A stretch of DNA of 64,000 nt from JAIBJN01 sp963775395. GTDB taxonomy: Bacteria > Actinomycetota > Thermoleophilia > Gaiellales > Gaiellaceae. The translations under genes and the position numbers were made by a program. Positions within the stretch are counted from its first letter, which is position 1, and every line of letters begins with the position of its first letter. A model generated the notes under the pieces. The model was not told the origin of the DNA. It saw only the letters and a program-made list of their open reading frames with translations, and did no database searches. Below are positions 50,148-57,739 of the stretch, piece by piece. The DNA lies in contig CAVZIX010000018.1 in assembly GCA_963775395.1 (NCBI GenBank), forward strand, positions 58,452 through 122,451, written 5' to 3'.

Positions 50148-52124
50148 TCAGCGAACGCGCCACCGCCAGGTGGCGGGCGTCCGGTCCACGTTGCCGGCGC
50201 GGTCGCGCGCTCTCACCGCGAGGACGTGAGGGCCGCGGGTGAGGCTGATGTACGTGATGCGTGACGGGCAAGTGGAGAACGCGCGGCCGTCGAGGCTGCA
50301 CTCGAACGTCGCGTCGCCTTCCGTGGCCGAGAACGAGAACGTCGCAGTTCGTTGGCGCGTCACGGGCGGCGGGTGCTCGACGAGGAGCGTCCCCGGCGGG
50401 CGAACGTCGACCGTCCAGCGGCGCTCGGCCGGCGTTGCGTCGGCGTTCCCCGCCTTGTCACTGGCGAAGACGCGCAAAGTGTGCGTCCCGGCGCCGAGTC
50501 CCGAGAGGACGAGGGGCGAGGAGCAGCCCGCGAAAGGCGCTCCGTCGAGTGAGCAGCCGAAGGTGACCCCCGACTCGGTGGCGACGAGCTGGAAGCGGGC
50601 CCTCGGTCCGGAAGGGCCGCCCGCGCGGCGAATCTGGGTGCCCGGGGGAGTGCGATCGACGACCCACCGCGAGACCGCGGGTGTCCGGTCGACGTTCCCG
50701 GCGCGGTCCCGAGCCCTGACGGCGAAGCGGTGCGGCGCCTCGGTGAGGTTGGAGAACGACTGTGCCGAGCGGCAGGCGTGCCACGGAGAATCGTCCAGCT
50801 TGCAGGCGAAGCGGACGCCGCGCTCGTTCGCTGCGAAGCGGAAGCGGGCGGACCTGGCGCGCGTCGCCGCCGGGGGCTCGTGCGTGAAGCGCGTCCTCGG
50901 AGCACGGGTGTCAACCGTCCACTCGTAGACGGCGGGCTCGCCGGCGACACCGGAGATCCCCGTCGCGCGCACGGCGAGGCGGTGCTCCCCCTGCTCCAGG
51001 CGGCGGTAGCGGCGCGGCGACTCACAGGCGCTGAAGGCGGCCCCGTCGAGCGCGCACTCGAAGCCGGCCTCGCTCTCGGACGCGCTGAACCGGAAGGTGG
51101 TCTCCCGAGAAGGCGAGGCCGCGCGCGGACGTTCGGTGAGCTCCGCGGCCGGCGCCTTCGGAACCACGAAGGGGCCGAGCCGAACGCCCGCGCTCCAGTC
51201 GTCTCCCGACCCCTGAGTCCGGAGGACGAACCACCACCTCCCCGGGGCGAGCGCGGGGCTGTGCGCGCGCGTGGCCGACGCCGGGAGGTCGACGGTCTCG
51301 TTGGGAAGGCCGCCGGCGTCGCGGGTCCAGAGGACGGAGTAGCCCTGCCCGTCCGGCTGAGGAGACCAGGAGACGGCGACGACGTTCGCGCCCGGCTGAC
51401 CAATGCGGTGGCTGACGCTTCCGAGCTCGGCGGGGTCCTCGACCCCGCCGCCGCGAGCGGCGAGCACCGCCCCGGTTGTCACGGCCGCGAGGAGGGCAGC
51501 ACCGCCGATTGCCAGCATGGGCCTGCGCGTGCCCGGCCACCCGCGCGCGAAGCGAGAACCGGGAGGCTCCACCGGCTCGAGCTGCGCGAGGATCGCGGCC
51601 GCCGCCGAGGCGTCGATCCCGCTGGCGTTCGCGCCCAGCTCCTCTCGCAGCCGCTTCAGCCGGAGGACGAGGGCACCGTGGGCGACACCTAGGCTTGCCG
51701 CGAGCTCGTCCGCCGCGAACCCGCGTCTGACATGAAGGTCGAGGAGGGCGTAGTCCTGCGCCGGGAGGGCGGCGGCGGAGCGCCAGACGGCCTCACCGTC
51801 CCCGCCGGGAGCGGTAAAAGAAAGCGCCGGGTCATCGGCGACACCCAGCTCCTCCGCGAGAAGCGCGTCGAGGGCAGCACTGTGAAGCGTCGCGTAGAGC
51901 CAGGCCTTCGGGCTGCCGTGGGCGGGATCGTCGCGTAGCCCCGCTCGAGCCTCGCCTGCAGCGGCCTTCAGGGCTTGAGCAGCCAGACTGCGGTTCCGAA
52001 CGAGGCGCACGGCGAAGTCGTAGAGGCCCGGGAAATGAGCTTCGTACAGGCGGTCGAAGGCTCGCCGGTCGCCGGCCGCTGCCAGGCTCGCAAGCTCGTC
52101 GTCGGAGAGCGGCGGTTCGTCCAC
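50148..52124 (-). CDS. membrane-spanning sigma-70-like protein with four extracytoplasmic Ig-like repeats
   Basis: The protein has about 658 residues. Residues 10-90 resemble sigma region 2 (RRAFDRLYEAHFPGLYDFAV, PKAWLYATLHSAALDALL), but the usual D-x-x-Q-E-TF core is replaced by Ala-rich sequence. Residues about 115-165 match region 4 (LPAQDYALLDLHVRRGFAAD, LAASLGVAHGALVLRLKRLR). A TM helix spans about 203-223 (LAIGGAALLAAVTTGAVLAA). Then comes a fibronectin-like segment (230-322) and four repeats (about 325-406, 407-491, 492-574, 575-658). Most repeats have F-x-C-S/A-L-D-G-x-x-F-x-x-C and a D-x-AGN-x-D-x-TPA motif. The topology implies a cytosolic sigma-like head and a surface sensor. No anti-sigma gene is adjacent. 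GTG 52124 is chosen over ATG 52205 because the sigma domain begins there. Confidence 0.85.
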   Translation of the reverse strand: MDEPPLSDDELASLAAAGDRRAFDRLYEAHFPGLYDFAVRLVRNRSLAAQALKAAAGEARAGLRDDPAHGSPKAWLYATLHSAALDALLAEELGVADDPALSFTAPGGDGEAVWRSAAALPAQDYALLDLHVRRGFAADELAASLGVAHGALVLRLKRLREELGANASGIDASAAAAILAQLEPVEPPGSRFARGWPGTRRPMLAIGGAALLAAVTTGAVLAARGGGVEDPAELGSVSHRIGQPGANVVAVSWSPQPDGQGYSVLWTRDAGGLPNETVDLPASATRAHSPALAPGRWWFVLRTQGSGDDWSAGVRLGPFVVPKAPAAELTERPRAASPSRETTFRFSASESEAGFECALDGAAFSACESPRRYRRLEQGEHRLAVRATGISGVAGEPAVYEWTVDTRAPRTRFTHEPPAATRARSARFRFAANERGVRFACKLDDSPWHACRSAQSFSNLTEAPHRFAVRARDRAGNVDRTPAVSRWVVDRTPPGTQIRRAGGPSGPRARFQLVATESGVTFGCSLDGAPFAGCSSPLVLSGLGAGTHTLRVFASDKAGNADATPAERRWTVDVRPPGTLLVEHPPPVTRQRTATFSFSATEGDATFECSLDGRAFSTCPSRITYISLTRGPHVLAVRARDRAGNVDRTPATWRWRVR

Positions 52125-52454
52125 GGCTAGCTCGCGTGTGCCGCCGAGATCGAACGAACGTCCACGAAGGAAGAGTGCAGCACGATGCCCGGCACGGCTA
52201 CCCACGAGTGGGGACTTCCGCGGTAGCGATCCCGATCCTTCGCCGAGTGAGGCCGGTGGGGAGGGCTCCGGGCTGGGCCCTCCCCTCAGTCAGCGACCTC
52301 GGCGAGCGCGGTGATGGCAGCGTCCAAGGAGGTGCTCGAATGCCGGATCGTCGAAGCCTTCGAGCGGGCGACGCGCACGAGCGCGGCGGCCTGCTCGATC
52401 GCAATCGCTGTCCCGTTCAGACTGCGAGCATTGCGGTTTCCAGGCACTTCCCGA

Positions 52455-52527
52455 CGCGCCTGGCAGGATTCGAACCTGCGACCCGCGGATTAGAAGTCCG
52501 CCGCTCTGTCCACTGAGCTACAGGCGC
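52455..52527 (-). tRNA. tRNA-Arg (anticodon TCT)
   Basis: A 73-base cloverleaf: acceptor GCGCCTG/CAGGCGC, D stem GCTC/GAGC, anticodon stem GCGGA with loop CTTCTAA, and T stem GCAGG-TTCGAAT-CCTGC. The anticodon TCT reads AGA/AGG. No CCA is encoded. Confidence 0.95.
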
Positions 52528-52573
52528 TCTCTCGGCCGCACGGTAGCACCCGCTAGACTCGTTTCTCAGGCGC

Positions 52574-52647
52574 GGAGGGCGTAGCTCAGTTGGTAGAGCC
52601 CCGGGTTGTGGTCCCGGTGGTCGTGGGTTCGAGTCCCATCGCCCTCC
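52574..52647 (+). tRNA. tRNA-His (anticodon GTG)
   Basis: The acceptor GAGGGCG/CGCCCTC is extended by G-1 (52574) opposite discriminator C (52647), the identity mark of tRNA-His. The anticodon loop has TTGTGGT, and the T arm is GTGGG-TTCGAGT-CCCAT. No CCA is encoded. It lies 46 bases from the divergent tRNA-Arg. Confidence 0.95.
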
Positions 52648-52853
52648 CCTCGATCTCCACGGGTGGCGAGGGCGCGAGTCCAGCGTGCCCTTCTCGACCC
52701 TTGAACCCTTCCGAAACAAGGGGCCCCATGGCGCTCGGCTTCTGGCCTGTGGCCTGCTACGCTGTGCGGCGCAAATCAAGATCTAGAGCGAGTTCGGTTC
52801 GCGCTCAGCGCCTTCCATACCCGTTCGAGTACTTGGTAGAGGGAGGTGTTCAT

Positions 52854-53060
52854 ATGGCCAGCGGAACCGTCAAGTGGTTCAACGACAGCAAGGGGTACGG
52901 CTTCATCACCCCTGACGAGGGTACGAAGGATCTCTTCGTGCACTTCAGCAACATTGCGGGGGACGGCTTCAAGAGTCTGTCTGAAGGACAGCGCGTCGAG
53001 TACGAGGCGCGCGAGGGCGAGAAGGGCCCCGAGGCGATCAACGTCGCCGCGGCGGTCTAG
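52854..53060 (+). CDS. cold shock protein (CspA family)
   Basis: The 68-residue protein is a single cold shock domain: ASGTVKWFNDSKGYGFITPD holds RNP1 (KGYGFI) and KDLFVHFSNI holds RNP2 (VHF). Such proteins bind single-stranded RNA and DNA. ATG 52854 is preceded by GGGAGG. A leader of about 200 bases after tRNA-His is AT-poor and may hold the long structured 5' UTR common to csp genes, though I could not identify it. infA follows 62 bases later. Confidence 0.95.
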   Translation: MASGTVKWFNDSKGYGFITPDEGTKDLFVHFSNIAGDGFKSLSEGQRVEYEAREGEKGPEAINVAAAV

Positions 53061-53071
53061 CAGCACCGCTC

Positions 53072-53101
53072 CGGCCGTGGTCGCCAGGGCGGCCACGGCC
53101 G
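53072..53101 (+). terminator. hairpin between cold shock gene and infA
   Basis: The stem GGCCGTGG (53073-53080) pairs with CCACGGCC (53093-53100), extended by one C-G pair, with a 12-base loop. There is no U tract. It is either a weak terminator or an attenuator that separates csp from infA. Confidence 0.5.
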
Positions 53102-53122
53102 AAACTACGGAAAGGAGCGGAT

Positions 53123-53344
53123 ATCGCTACCAAGGAAGAGAAGATCGAGATGGAGGGCGAGGTGGTCGAGGCCCTCCGCAACCGGATGTTCCGGATCAAG
53201 CTCGACAACGGCCACGAGACGCTTGGGTACACCGCGGGGAAGATGCGGCGCTACCGGATCAGGATCTTCCTCGGCGACCGGGTCAAGGTCGAGCTCTCGC
53301 CGTACGACCTCACGCGCGGCCGGATCGTCTACCGGTACCGCTAG
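53123..53344 (+). CDS. infA: translation initiation factor IF-1, apparent AUC start
   Basis: With an ATC start at 53123 the product has 73 residues, the family length, and begins ATKEEKIEMEGEVVEAL. The OB-fold body has RNRMFRIKLDNGHETLGYTA, KMRRYRIRIFLGDRVKVEL and SPYDLTRGRIVYRYR, as in IF-1. AAAGGAG (53111-53117) lies five bases before the ATC, ideal spacing. The first ATG (53150) would remove nine residues of the N-terminal region and has no ribosome binding site. A rare start codon on an initiation factor gene recalls infC, whose AUU start makes it autoregulated. IF-1 fits in the ribosomal A site during initiation. Confidence 0.9.
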   Translation: MATKEEKIEMEGEVVEALRNRMFRIKLDNGHETLGYTAGKMRRYRIRIFLGDRVKVELSPYDLTRGRIVYRYR

Positions 53345-53375
53345 GAACCGTCGCCCGCGACGGGCTCGCGGCCGT

Positions 53376-53395
53376 GACCTCGCGGAGGCGAGGTC
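53376..53395. terminator. hairpin between convergent infA and a small gene
   Basis: The stem GACCTCGC (53376-53383) pairs with GCGAGGTC (53388-53395) around a GGAG tetraloop. It lies 32 bases after the infA stop and reaches the stop codon of the gene on the other strand. This suits a bidirectional terminator, though there is no U run. Confidence 0.6.
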
Positions 53396-53601
53396 TACCG
53401 CTTCTTGCGTGACTCGCGGATCGCTTCGGTGAGCCGCTTCGCGACGACTGGGCCACGGTCGCGCACGGTCCGTGCCACCGTCGGCCCGTGCTTCTTCGCC
53501 GAGGATTGGGCGGCCTGGAGGATCGCCTTGCGCTGGGCCGGCGGAATCCGCTTCCAGGCCTGCCGGGCTTTCAGTGCGACGAGCACGCTCTTCCAGGGCA
53601 T
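53395..53601 (-). CDS. small basic hypothetical protein
   Basis: The 68-residue protein is rich in Lys, Arg and Ala (WKSVLVALKARQAWKRIPPA, then RLTEAIRESRKKR). It has helical character and no Cys. It could bind nucleic acid, but there is no recognised motif. The gene lies between infA and the superoxide dismutase gene on the minus strand, 30 bases downstream of the latter. Confidence 0.55.
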   Translation of the reverse strand: MPWKSVLVALKARQAWKRIPPAQRKAILQAAQSSAKKHGPTVARTVRDRGPVVAKRLTEAIRESRKKR

Positions 53602-53631
53602 CTCGGAAGGTCTACCCGCAAGCCGCCGGCG

Positions 53632-54234
53632 TCATGCCGCCGAGAAGCGCTCGGCCACGGTCGACCACGCGACCGTGTTCCACCAGGCGTCGAGGTAGTC
53701 GGGTCGGCGGTTCTGGTACGTGAGGTAGTACGCGTGCTCCCAGACGTCGACTCCGAGGAGCGGCGTCTTCCCGTCCGAGATCGGGTTGTCCTGGTTGGCC
53801 GTGGAGACGACGGCGAGCGAGCCGCCGTCGAGGACGAGCCAGGCCCAGCCCGAGCCGAACTGGTTCACGCCGGCGTCCTTCAGCTTCGACTGGAAGTCGG
53901 CGAAGGAGCCGAAGGCCTCGCCGATCGCGGCGCCGAGGTCGCCGTCCGGCTCACCGCCGCCGTCGGGGCCCATGCTCTCCCAGAACAGCGTGTGGTTGTA
54001 GTGGCCGCCGCCGTTGTTGCGCACCGCGGTGCGCTTGTCGTCGGGGAGGCTGCCCAGGTTCGTGAGGACTTCCTCGATCGGCCGGTCGGCCCACTCGGTT
54101 CCCTCGAGCGCGGCGTTGACCTTGTCCACGTACGCCTGGTGGTGCTTGTCGTGGTGGATCTGCATGGTCCGCTCGTCGATGTGCGGCTCGAGCGCGCCGT
54201 AGTCATAGGGGAGAGGTGGGACCGAATACGCCAT
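53632..54234 (-). CDS. sodA: superoxide dismutase, Fe/Mn family (Mn-type features)
   Basis: The 200-residue protein has all four metal ligands: H27 (QIHHDKHH), H81 (GGGHYNHTLFW), D163 and H167 (DVWEHAYYL). Residues G77 and Q148 (STANQDNP) are the pattern typical of Mn-type enzymes rather than Fe-type, which have Gln near 69. It converts superoxide to oxygen and hydrogen peroxide. ATG 54234 is preceded by AAGGAG. No signal peptide is present, so it is cytosolic. It diverges from the XRE-TPR regulator gene. Confidence 0.95.
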   Translation of the reverse strand: MAYSVPPLPYDYGALEPHIDERTMQIHHDKHHQAYVDKVNAALEGTEWADRPIEEVLTNLGSLPDDKRTAVRNNGGGHYNHTLFWESMGPDGGGEPDGDLGAAIGEAFGSFADFQSKLKDAGVNQFGSGWAWLVLDGGSLAVVSTANQDNPISDGKTPLLGVDVWEHAYYLTYQNRRPDYLDAWWNTVAWSTVAERFSAA

Positions 54235-54476
54235 GAAATCGCTCCTTGGTCGGCTTCCCCACGGAGACTACCGGCCGCAATAGCCACTTGTCCGGGTGCG
54301 CCGGACCTGATATTTCAGCGCCTGAAAAAGGTGCAGCCCGGAGACTCGGCTTCTGCGGCCCAAGCCTGAGCCTCCGGGCCAGCTCTCGCGGTATGCCAGG
54401 CATCACTCGGGATCGGGTTTCCCGAGGGCGAGATCGACCGTGACTATATCCGGATCCACACCGAAGTCAAGGGGGA

Positions 54477-54505
54477 TTGTCAAGTGGATCAAAGACTCGT
54501 ATCCT
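54477..54505 (+). promoter_or_regulatory. candidate promoter of the XRE-TPR gene
   Basis: TTGTCA (54477-54482) and TATCCT (54500-54505) are separated by 17 bases, a good sigma-70-type match. Transcription would start near 54512, only a few bases before GTG 54516, so the message would be nearly leaderless. The TTG at 54477 used by a longer frame is then part of the promoter, not a start. Confidence 0.55.
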
Positions 54506-54515
54506 TGACCGGACA

Positions 54516-55850
54516 GTGACGAGCCAGGTTCAGTTCAATGCGCCCCAGGCCCCGACCACGCTTGGGCAGCGTGTCCGGCAGGCTCGAGTCGCCCGCGGCC
54601 TCACGCAGTCGGAGCTCGCGGACAGCCGTTTCTCGAAGCAGTACGTGAGCCAGATCGAGCGCGACCAGCTCCGGCCGACCGACGCCACGCTCCGGTGGAT
54701 CGCCGACCGGCTCGAGGTCGACCCGCAGTTCCTGGCCACCGGGGTCGACGGTCGGGAGCTCAACCGGGTCGAGAGCGTGGTCGCCCGCGGCGAGGCGGCG
54801 CTGGAGGCGCACGACTACGCCGAGGCGATCACCCTCCTCGCCGGCGTCACCGAATCCCTCCCGGCGGAGGCCGCACCCGACCTCGAGCTGCGTTCCCTGC
54901 TCGCGGAGTCCTGGGCGCGGATGTACATCGGCGAGATGCGGAAGGCGTTGCCCCTTCTCACCAGGGCGCGGGAGCTGGTCGAGGATGCAGTGTTCTCGGA
55001 TGTCGATCGCGCGGAGGTGTTGTTCCGCCTCGGGTGCTGCCGGTACCGGCTCGCCTCGATCTCGACGGCGCTCGCGCTCTTCAGCGAGGCGCTCGAGCTC
55101 GCCGAGCGATCGGGGATCCCGTGCGACAGGCTCCGCTCGAAGATCTTCGGCTGGCGCTCGCGGTGCTACCGCCGCCAGCGGGACTGGGAGGCGGCGCGTG
55201 AGGACGTGGAGCGCGCGCTCGAGCTCGCGGAAGCCCTCGACGACCGTCGGGCGACCGCGGATGCCTACTTCTTGGGAGCGCTCGTGTCGGAACGCAGGGG
55301 TCAGTGGGTCGCAGCGCGCTCGTACGCCGAGCGCGCGAAGGTGCTCTACGAGGAGATCGAGGACAGGGCCAACACGGGCAAGCTCCTGACGACGCTCGGC
55401 GGCCTCACGTTCCTCCTCGGCAAGCCGGACGAGTCCATCCCCCTCTTCAAGCAAGCGTTCGCCGTCGCGCTCGAAGTCGGAAGCGACGCCGACGCCGCTC
55501 AGGCGGTCTCCTCGCTCGCCCAGGTTCACTTGCGAACGGGCCAGCTGGAGCTCGCCGAGCAGCAGGCTGGGCACGCCCTGGACCTTCTCGCTGACAGGGT
55601 CGACTTCATCGACGAGATCGGGAACGCACAGCTCGTTCTCGGCCGCTCGCTCCTGGAGCAGGGCCGGTTGGAGGAGGCCGAGGAGAAGTTCAGGGCCGCG
55701 GAAGAGAGCTTTGAGCAGCTGTCCTCCGCAAGTCACAAGGCTGCCGCGTGGACCGCGCAAGCCGAGCTCGCCGTTCGCCGGGGCGAGAAGGAAGGCGCGA
55801 TCCAGCTCTACCAGCGCGCAGTCGAGGCGCTCCAGGACTTCCGCTTCTAG
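54516..55850 (+). CDS. XRE-family regulator with TPR domain (RRNPP-like)
   Basis: The protein of about 444 residues starts with a helix-turn-helix (residues about 16-75: LGQRVRQARVARGLTQSELA, FSKQYVSQIERDQLRP). The rest is a TPR superhelix of eight or so repeats (for example LFRLGCCRYRLASISTALAL, then TGKLLTTLGGLTFLLGKPDE). This is the plan of Rap/NprR/PlcR/PrgX (RRNPP) regulators, whose TPR groove binds a short imported peptide. A 29-codon exported-peptide-like ORF with a very strong ribosome binding site begins 26 bases after its stop. GTG 54516 is preferred because a promoter overlaps the longer TTG start. It diverges from sodA. Confidence 0.85.
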   Translation: MTSQVQFNAPQAPTTLGQRVRQARVARGLTQSELADSRFSKQYVSQIERDQLRPTDATLRWIADRLEVDPQFLATGVDGRELNRVESVVARGEAALEAHDYAEAITLLAGVTESLPAEAAPDLELRSLLAESWARMYIGEMRKALPLLTRARELVEDAVFSDVDRAEVLFRLGCCRYRLASISTALALFSEALELAERSGIPCDRLRSKIFGWRSRCYRRQRDWEAAREDVERALELAEALDDRRATADAYFLGALVSERRGQWVAARSYAERAKVLYEEIEDRANTGKLLTTLGGLTFLLGKPDESIPLFKQAFAVALEVGSDADAAQAVSSLAQVHLRTGQLELAEQQAGHALDLLADRVDFIDEIGNAQLVLGRSLLEQGRLEEAEEKFRAAEESFEQLSSASHKAAAWTAQAELAVRRGEKEGAIQLYQRAVEALQDFRF

Positions 55851-55876
55851 CCGAACGAAAGGAGGTGAGTCTGACC

Positions 55877-55966
55877 GTGAGCCGGGCCTCGCTTCATATC
55901 TTTCTCGTCACCGTCGTGTTGCTCGTCGCGAGCTTCGCTGGCGCTGGCTTCCCCGACGGGCCGTAG
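55877..55966 (+). CDS. 29-residue exported-peptide-like ORF after the XRE-TPR gene
   Basis: GTG 55877 is preceded by AAAGGAGGTGA (55858-55868), close to perfect complementarity to the 16S 3' end. The peptide starts with Ser-Arg, has a hydrophobic stretch HIFLVTVVLLVASF and a short polar tail ending GFPDGP. That is the layout of a Phr/NprX/PapR-type signal pre-peptide: signal sequence and mature C-terminal peptide. The ORF lies 26 bases after the regulator's stop. A hairpin lies 31 bases after its stop. Its function as a signal is inference; it could also be a small membrane peptide. Confidence 0.6.
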   Translation: MSRASLHIFLVTVVLLVASFAGAGFPDGP

Positions 55967-55997
55967 GCCTCGTCGTCGCCGGGACTAAGGGTTTCCA

Positions 55998-56015
55998 ACC
56001 GGCCGTAGGGCCGGT
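55998..56015 (+). terminator. hairpin after the small peptide ORF
   Basis: The stem ACCGGCC (55998-56004) pairs with GGCCGGT (56009-56015) around a GTAG loop. It has no U tract. It fits the end of the regulator-peptide transcript and separates it from the lipoprotein gene. Confidence 0.5.
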
Positions 56016-56080
56016 CGGCATGTGGCGTCCGTTACCGCTCGAGTCGGTCCTTGCCGCGTGGTCCGGGCGAAAGCGCCGGT

Positions 56081-56124
56081 GCTTTCATCCTCGGTTCATC
56101 TTGGTCTCACGGCCGCTTCATTTG
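56081..56124 (+). promoter_or_regulatory. four 11-bp direct repeats resembling a PHO box
   Basis: Four units lie in register: GCTTTCATCCT, CGGTTCATCTT, GGTCTCACGGC, CGCTTCATTTG. Direct 11-bp repeats with a GTTCAYC core are what PhoP/PhoB-type regulators bind in Streptomyces and others. The third unit is the weakest match. A possible -10 (TACGGT, 56132-56137) follows at the right distance, and the lipoprotein's ATG lies 36 bases after that. The identity of the regulator is inferred. Confidence 0.5.
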
Positions 56125-56173
56125 GCCTTCCTACGGTGGGCTCCTATTGAGAGGCGACCGAGGAGGTCAGACG

Positions 56174-57574
56174 ATGTACCAGCAACGACGAATCGTGTAC
56201 GCGCTCGCCGCGGCGGCCGCGCTCTTGGCGGTGACACTCGGCGCCGGCGGATGCCGCGAGGACGGCGGATCAGCGTCGGCCTCCGGCGGAGGGCAGGAGA
56301 CGATCGCCCAGGAGCCGATCGCCCAGGAGGCGATCCACCAGCCCATCGTTGAGGGCATTCGAGTCGCTCCCGAGAGTGCTCGGGTCGACCTTGCCATGCC
56401 GACATTCTCCGATGGCACCAACGTCAGCAACCCGCTCTTCCCCGTCTCGCAGCAGGCATCCGTTCTCTTGCTCGGGCGTGTCGACGGCCAGGCCTTCCGG
56501 ACCGAGGTGACGCTGCTGCCCGAGGCCAGAATCATCGAGTGGCAGGGTCAGATCGTCGAGACACTGGTCTCGCAGTACGTCGCCTTCCTCGACGGGCGCA
56601 TTCACGAGGTGGCGTACGACTTCTACGCCCAGGATGACGGCGGTGCGGTGTGGTACCTGGGCGAGGACGTCTTCAACTTCAAGGACGGCGTCATCGCCGA
56701 CACCCACGGCACTTGGATCGCCGGCAAGGACGGCCCCGGGGCGATGATCATGCCCGCCGATCCGCAGGTTGGCGACGTCTACCGGCCGGAGAACATCCCC
56801 GGCTTCGTCTTCGAGGAGGTCACGGTCAAGGCCGTCGACAAGACGCTCAACGGCCCGCTGGGCCCTGTCGAGGGCGGGCTCGTGATCGAGGAGCTCCATA
56901 TGGACAACTCGACGGAAACCAAGACCTTCGGCCCCGGCTACGGAGAGTTCTTGACCGGCGGCGGGGGGGACGTCGAGGCGCTTGCTCTGGCCGTGCCCAC
57001 CGATGCGCTCTCCGAGCCGACGCCCGCAGAGCTCGTCACTATCGCGACGGGCGCGGGCGAGGTCTTCGACGCGGCCGGATCGAAGGACTGGGGCGCCGCG
57101 CAGGCCGCGGTCCCGGGGATGACGGCTGCCTGGGAGGCTACGAGGGTAGGCGAGGTGCCGAACAGGCTCGAGCCGCTGATGAGTCGGGCTCTCGGCAAAC
57201 TCGCTGCCGCAGTCGAGAATCGCCGGGCGCCCGAGGCTCGCCAGGCGGCGATCGACGTCGCTCGCTGGAGCGTCGATCTTCAACTACGTCATCGTCCGGT
57301 GGCCGAGATCGACCTGGCTCGCCTCAACCTCTGGGCGGCTCAGATGCTGGTCGACGCCGTGGCGGGCGACGTGGCCGGGGTCAACGGCGACTTCTTCAGC
57401 ATCGACTACATCCGGGATCGGATTCAGCAGAGCCTGGAGGAGGCCGATCTCACCCGCCTGAACGTCGAGCTGGAGGAGCTCAACGGCGCGGTGGCCGACG
57501 AGGATCTCGCCGCGGTGGCGAGTGGAGCGCAGCAGCTTCGAGAGACGGTGGCTGACTTTACTCCTGTGCGCTGA
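56174..57574 (+). CDS. secreted lipoprotein of unknown function
   Basis: The 466-residue protein has a lipoprotein signal (VYALAAAAALLAVTLGAGGC, lipobox GAGGC). A Gln/Pro-rich linker follows (TIAQEPIAQEAIHQPIVEG). The core has TFSDGTNVSNPLFPVSQQ, EARIIEWQGQIVETLVSQYV, DFYAQDDGGAVWYLGEDVF and VYRPENIPGFVFEEVTVKAV, like a family of secreted actinobacterial proteins with no known function. The last 170 residues are helical (ENRRAPEARQAAIDVARWSV, LTRLNVELEELNGAVADEDL). ATG 56174 is preceded by AGGAGG at 7-base spacing. A PHO-box-like repeat set lies upstream. Confidence 0.8.
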   Translation: MYQQRRIVYALAAAAALLAVTLGAGGCREDGGSASASGGGQETIAQEPIAQEAIHQPIVEGIRVAPESARVDLAMPTFSDGTNVSNPLFPVSQQASVLLLGRVDGQAFRTEVTLLPEARIIEWQGQIVETLVSQYVAFLDGRIHEVAYDFYAQDDGGAVWYLGEDVFNFKDGVIADTHGTWIAGKDGPGAMIMPADPQVGDVYRPENIPGFVFEEVTVKAVDKTLNGPLGPVEGGLVIEELHMDNSTETKTFGPGYGEFLTGGGGDVEALALAVPTDALSEPTPAELVTIATGAGEVFDAAGSKDWGAAQAAVPGMTAAWEATRVGEVPNRLEPLMSRALGKLAAAVENRRAPEARQAAIDVARWSVDLQLRHRPVAEIDLARLNLWAAQMLVDAVAGDVAGVNGDFFSIDYIRDRIQQSLEEADLTRLNVELEELNGAVADEDLAAVASGAQQLRETVADFTPVR

Positions 57575-57739
57575 GCCCTCCGACCGCCTCCTCGGTCTCC
57601 GCGACGAGGGCGGCGACCAGGTCGCCGGCGCCCTGGACGCCACTGCGTGGGGCGCCCTGACCAGCCAGCGCGATGGCCAGGTCAGGGCGTCCCTGCGCGG
57701 CCGCTGTGCGCCGGACCGGCTCGGTCGGACACGATCGAG

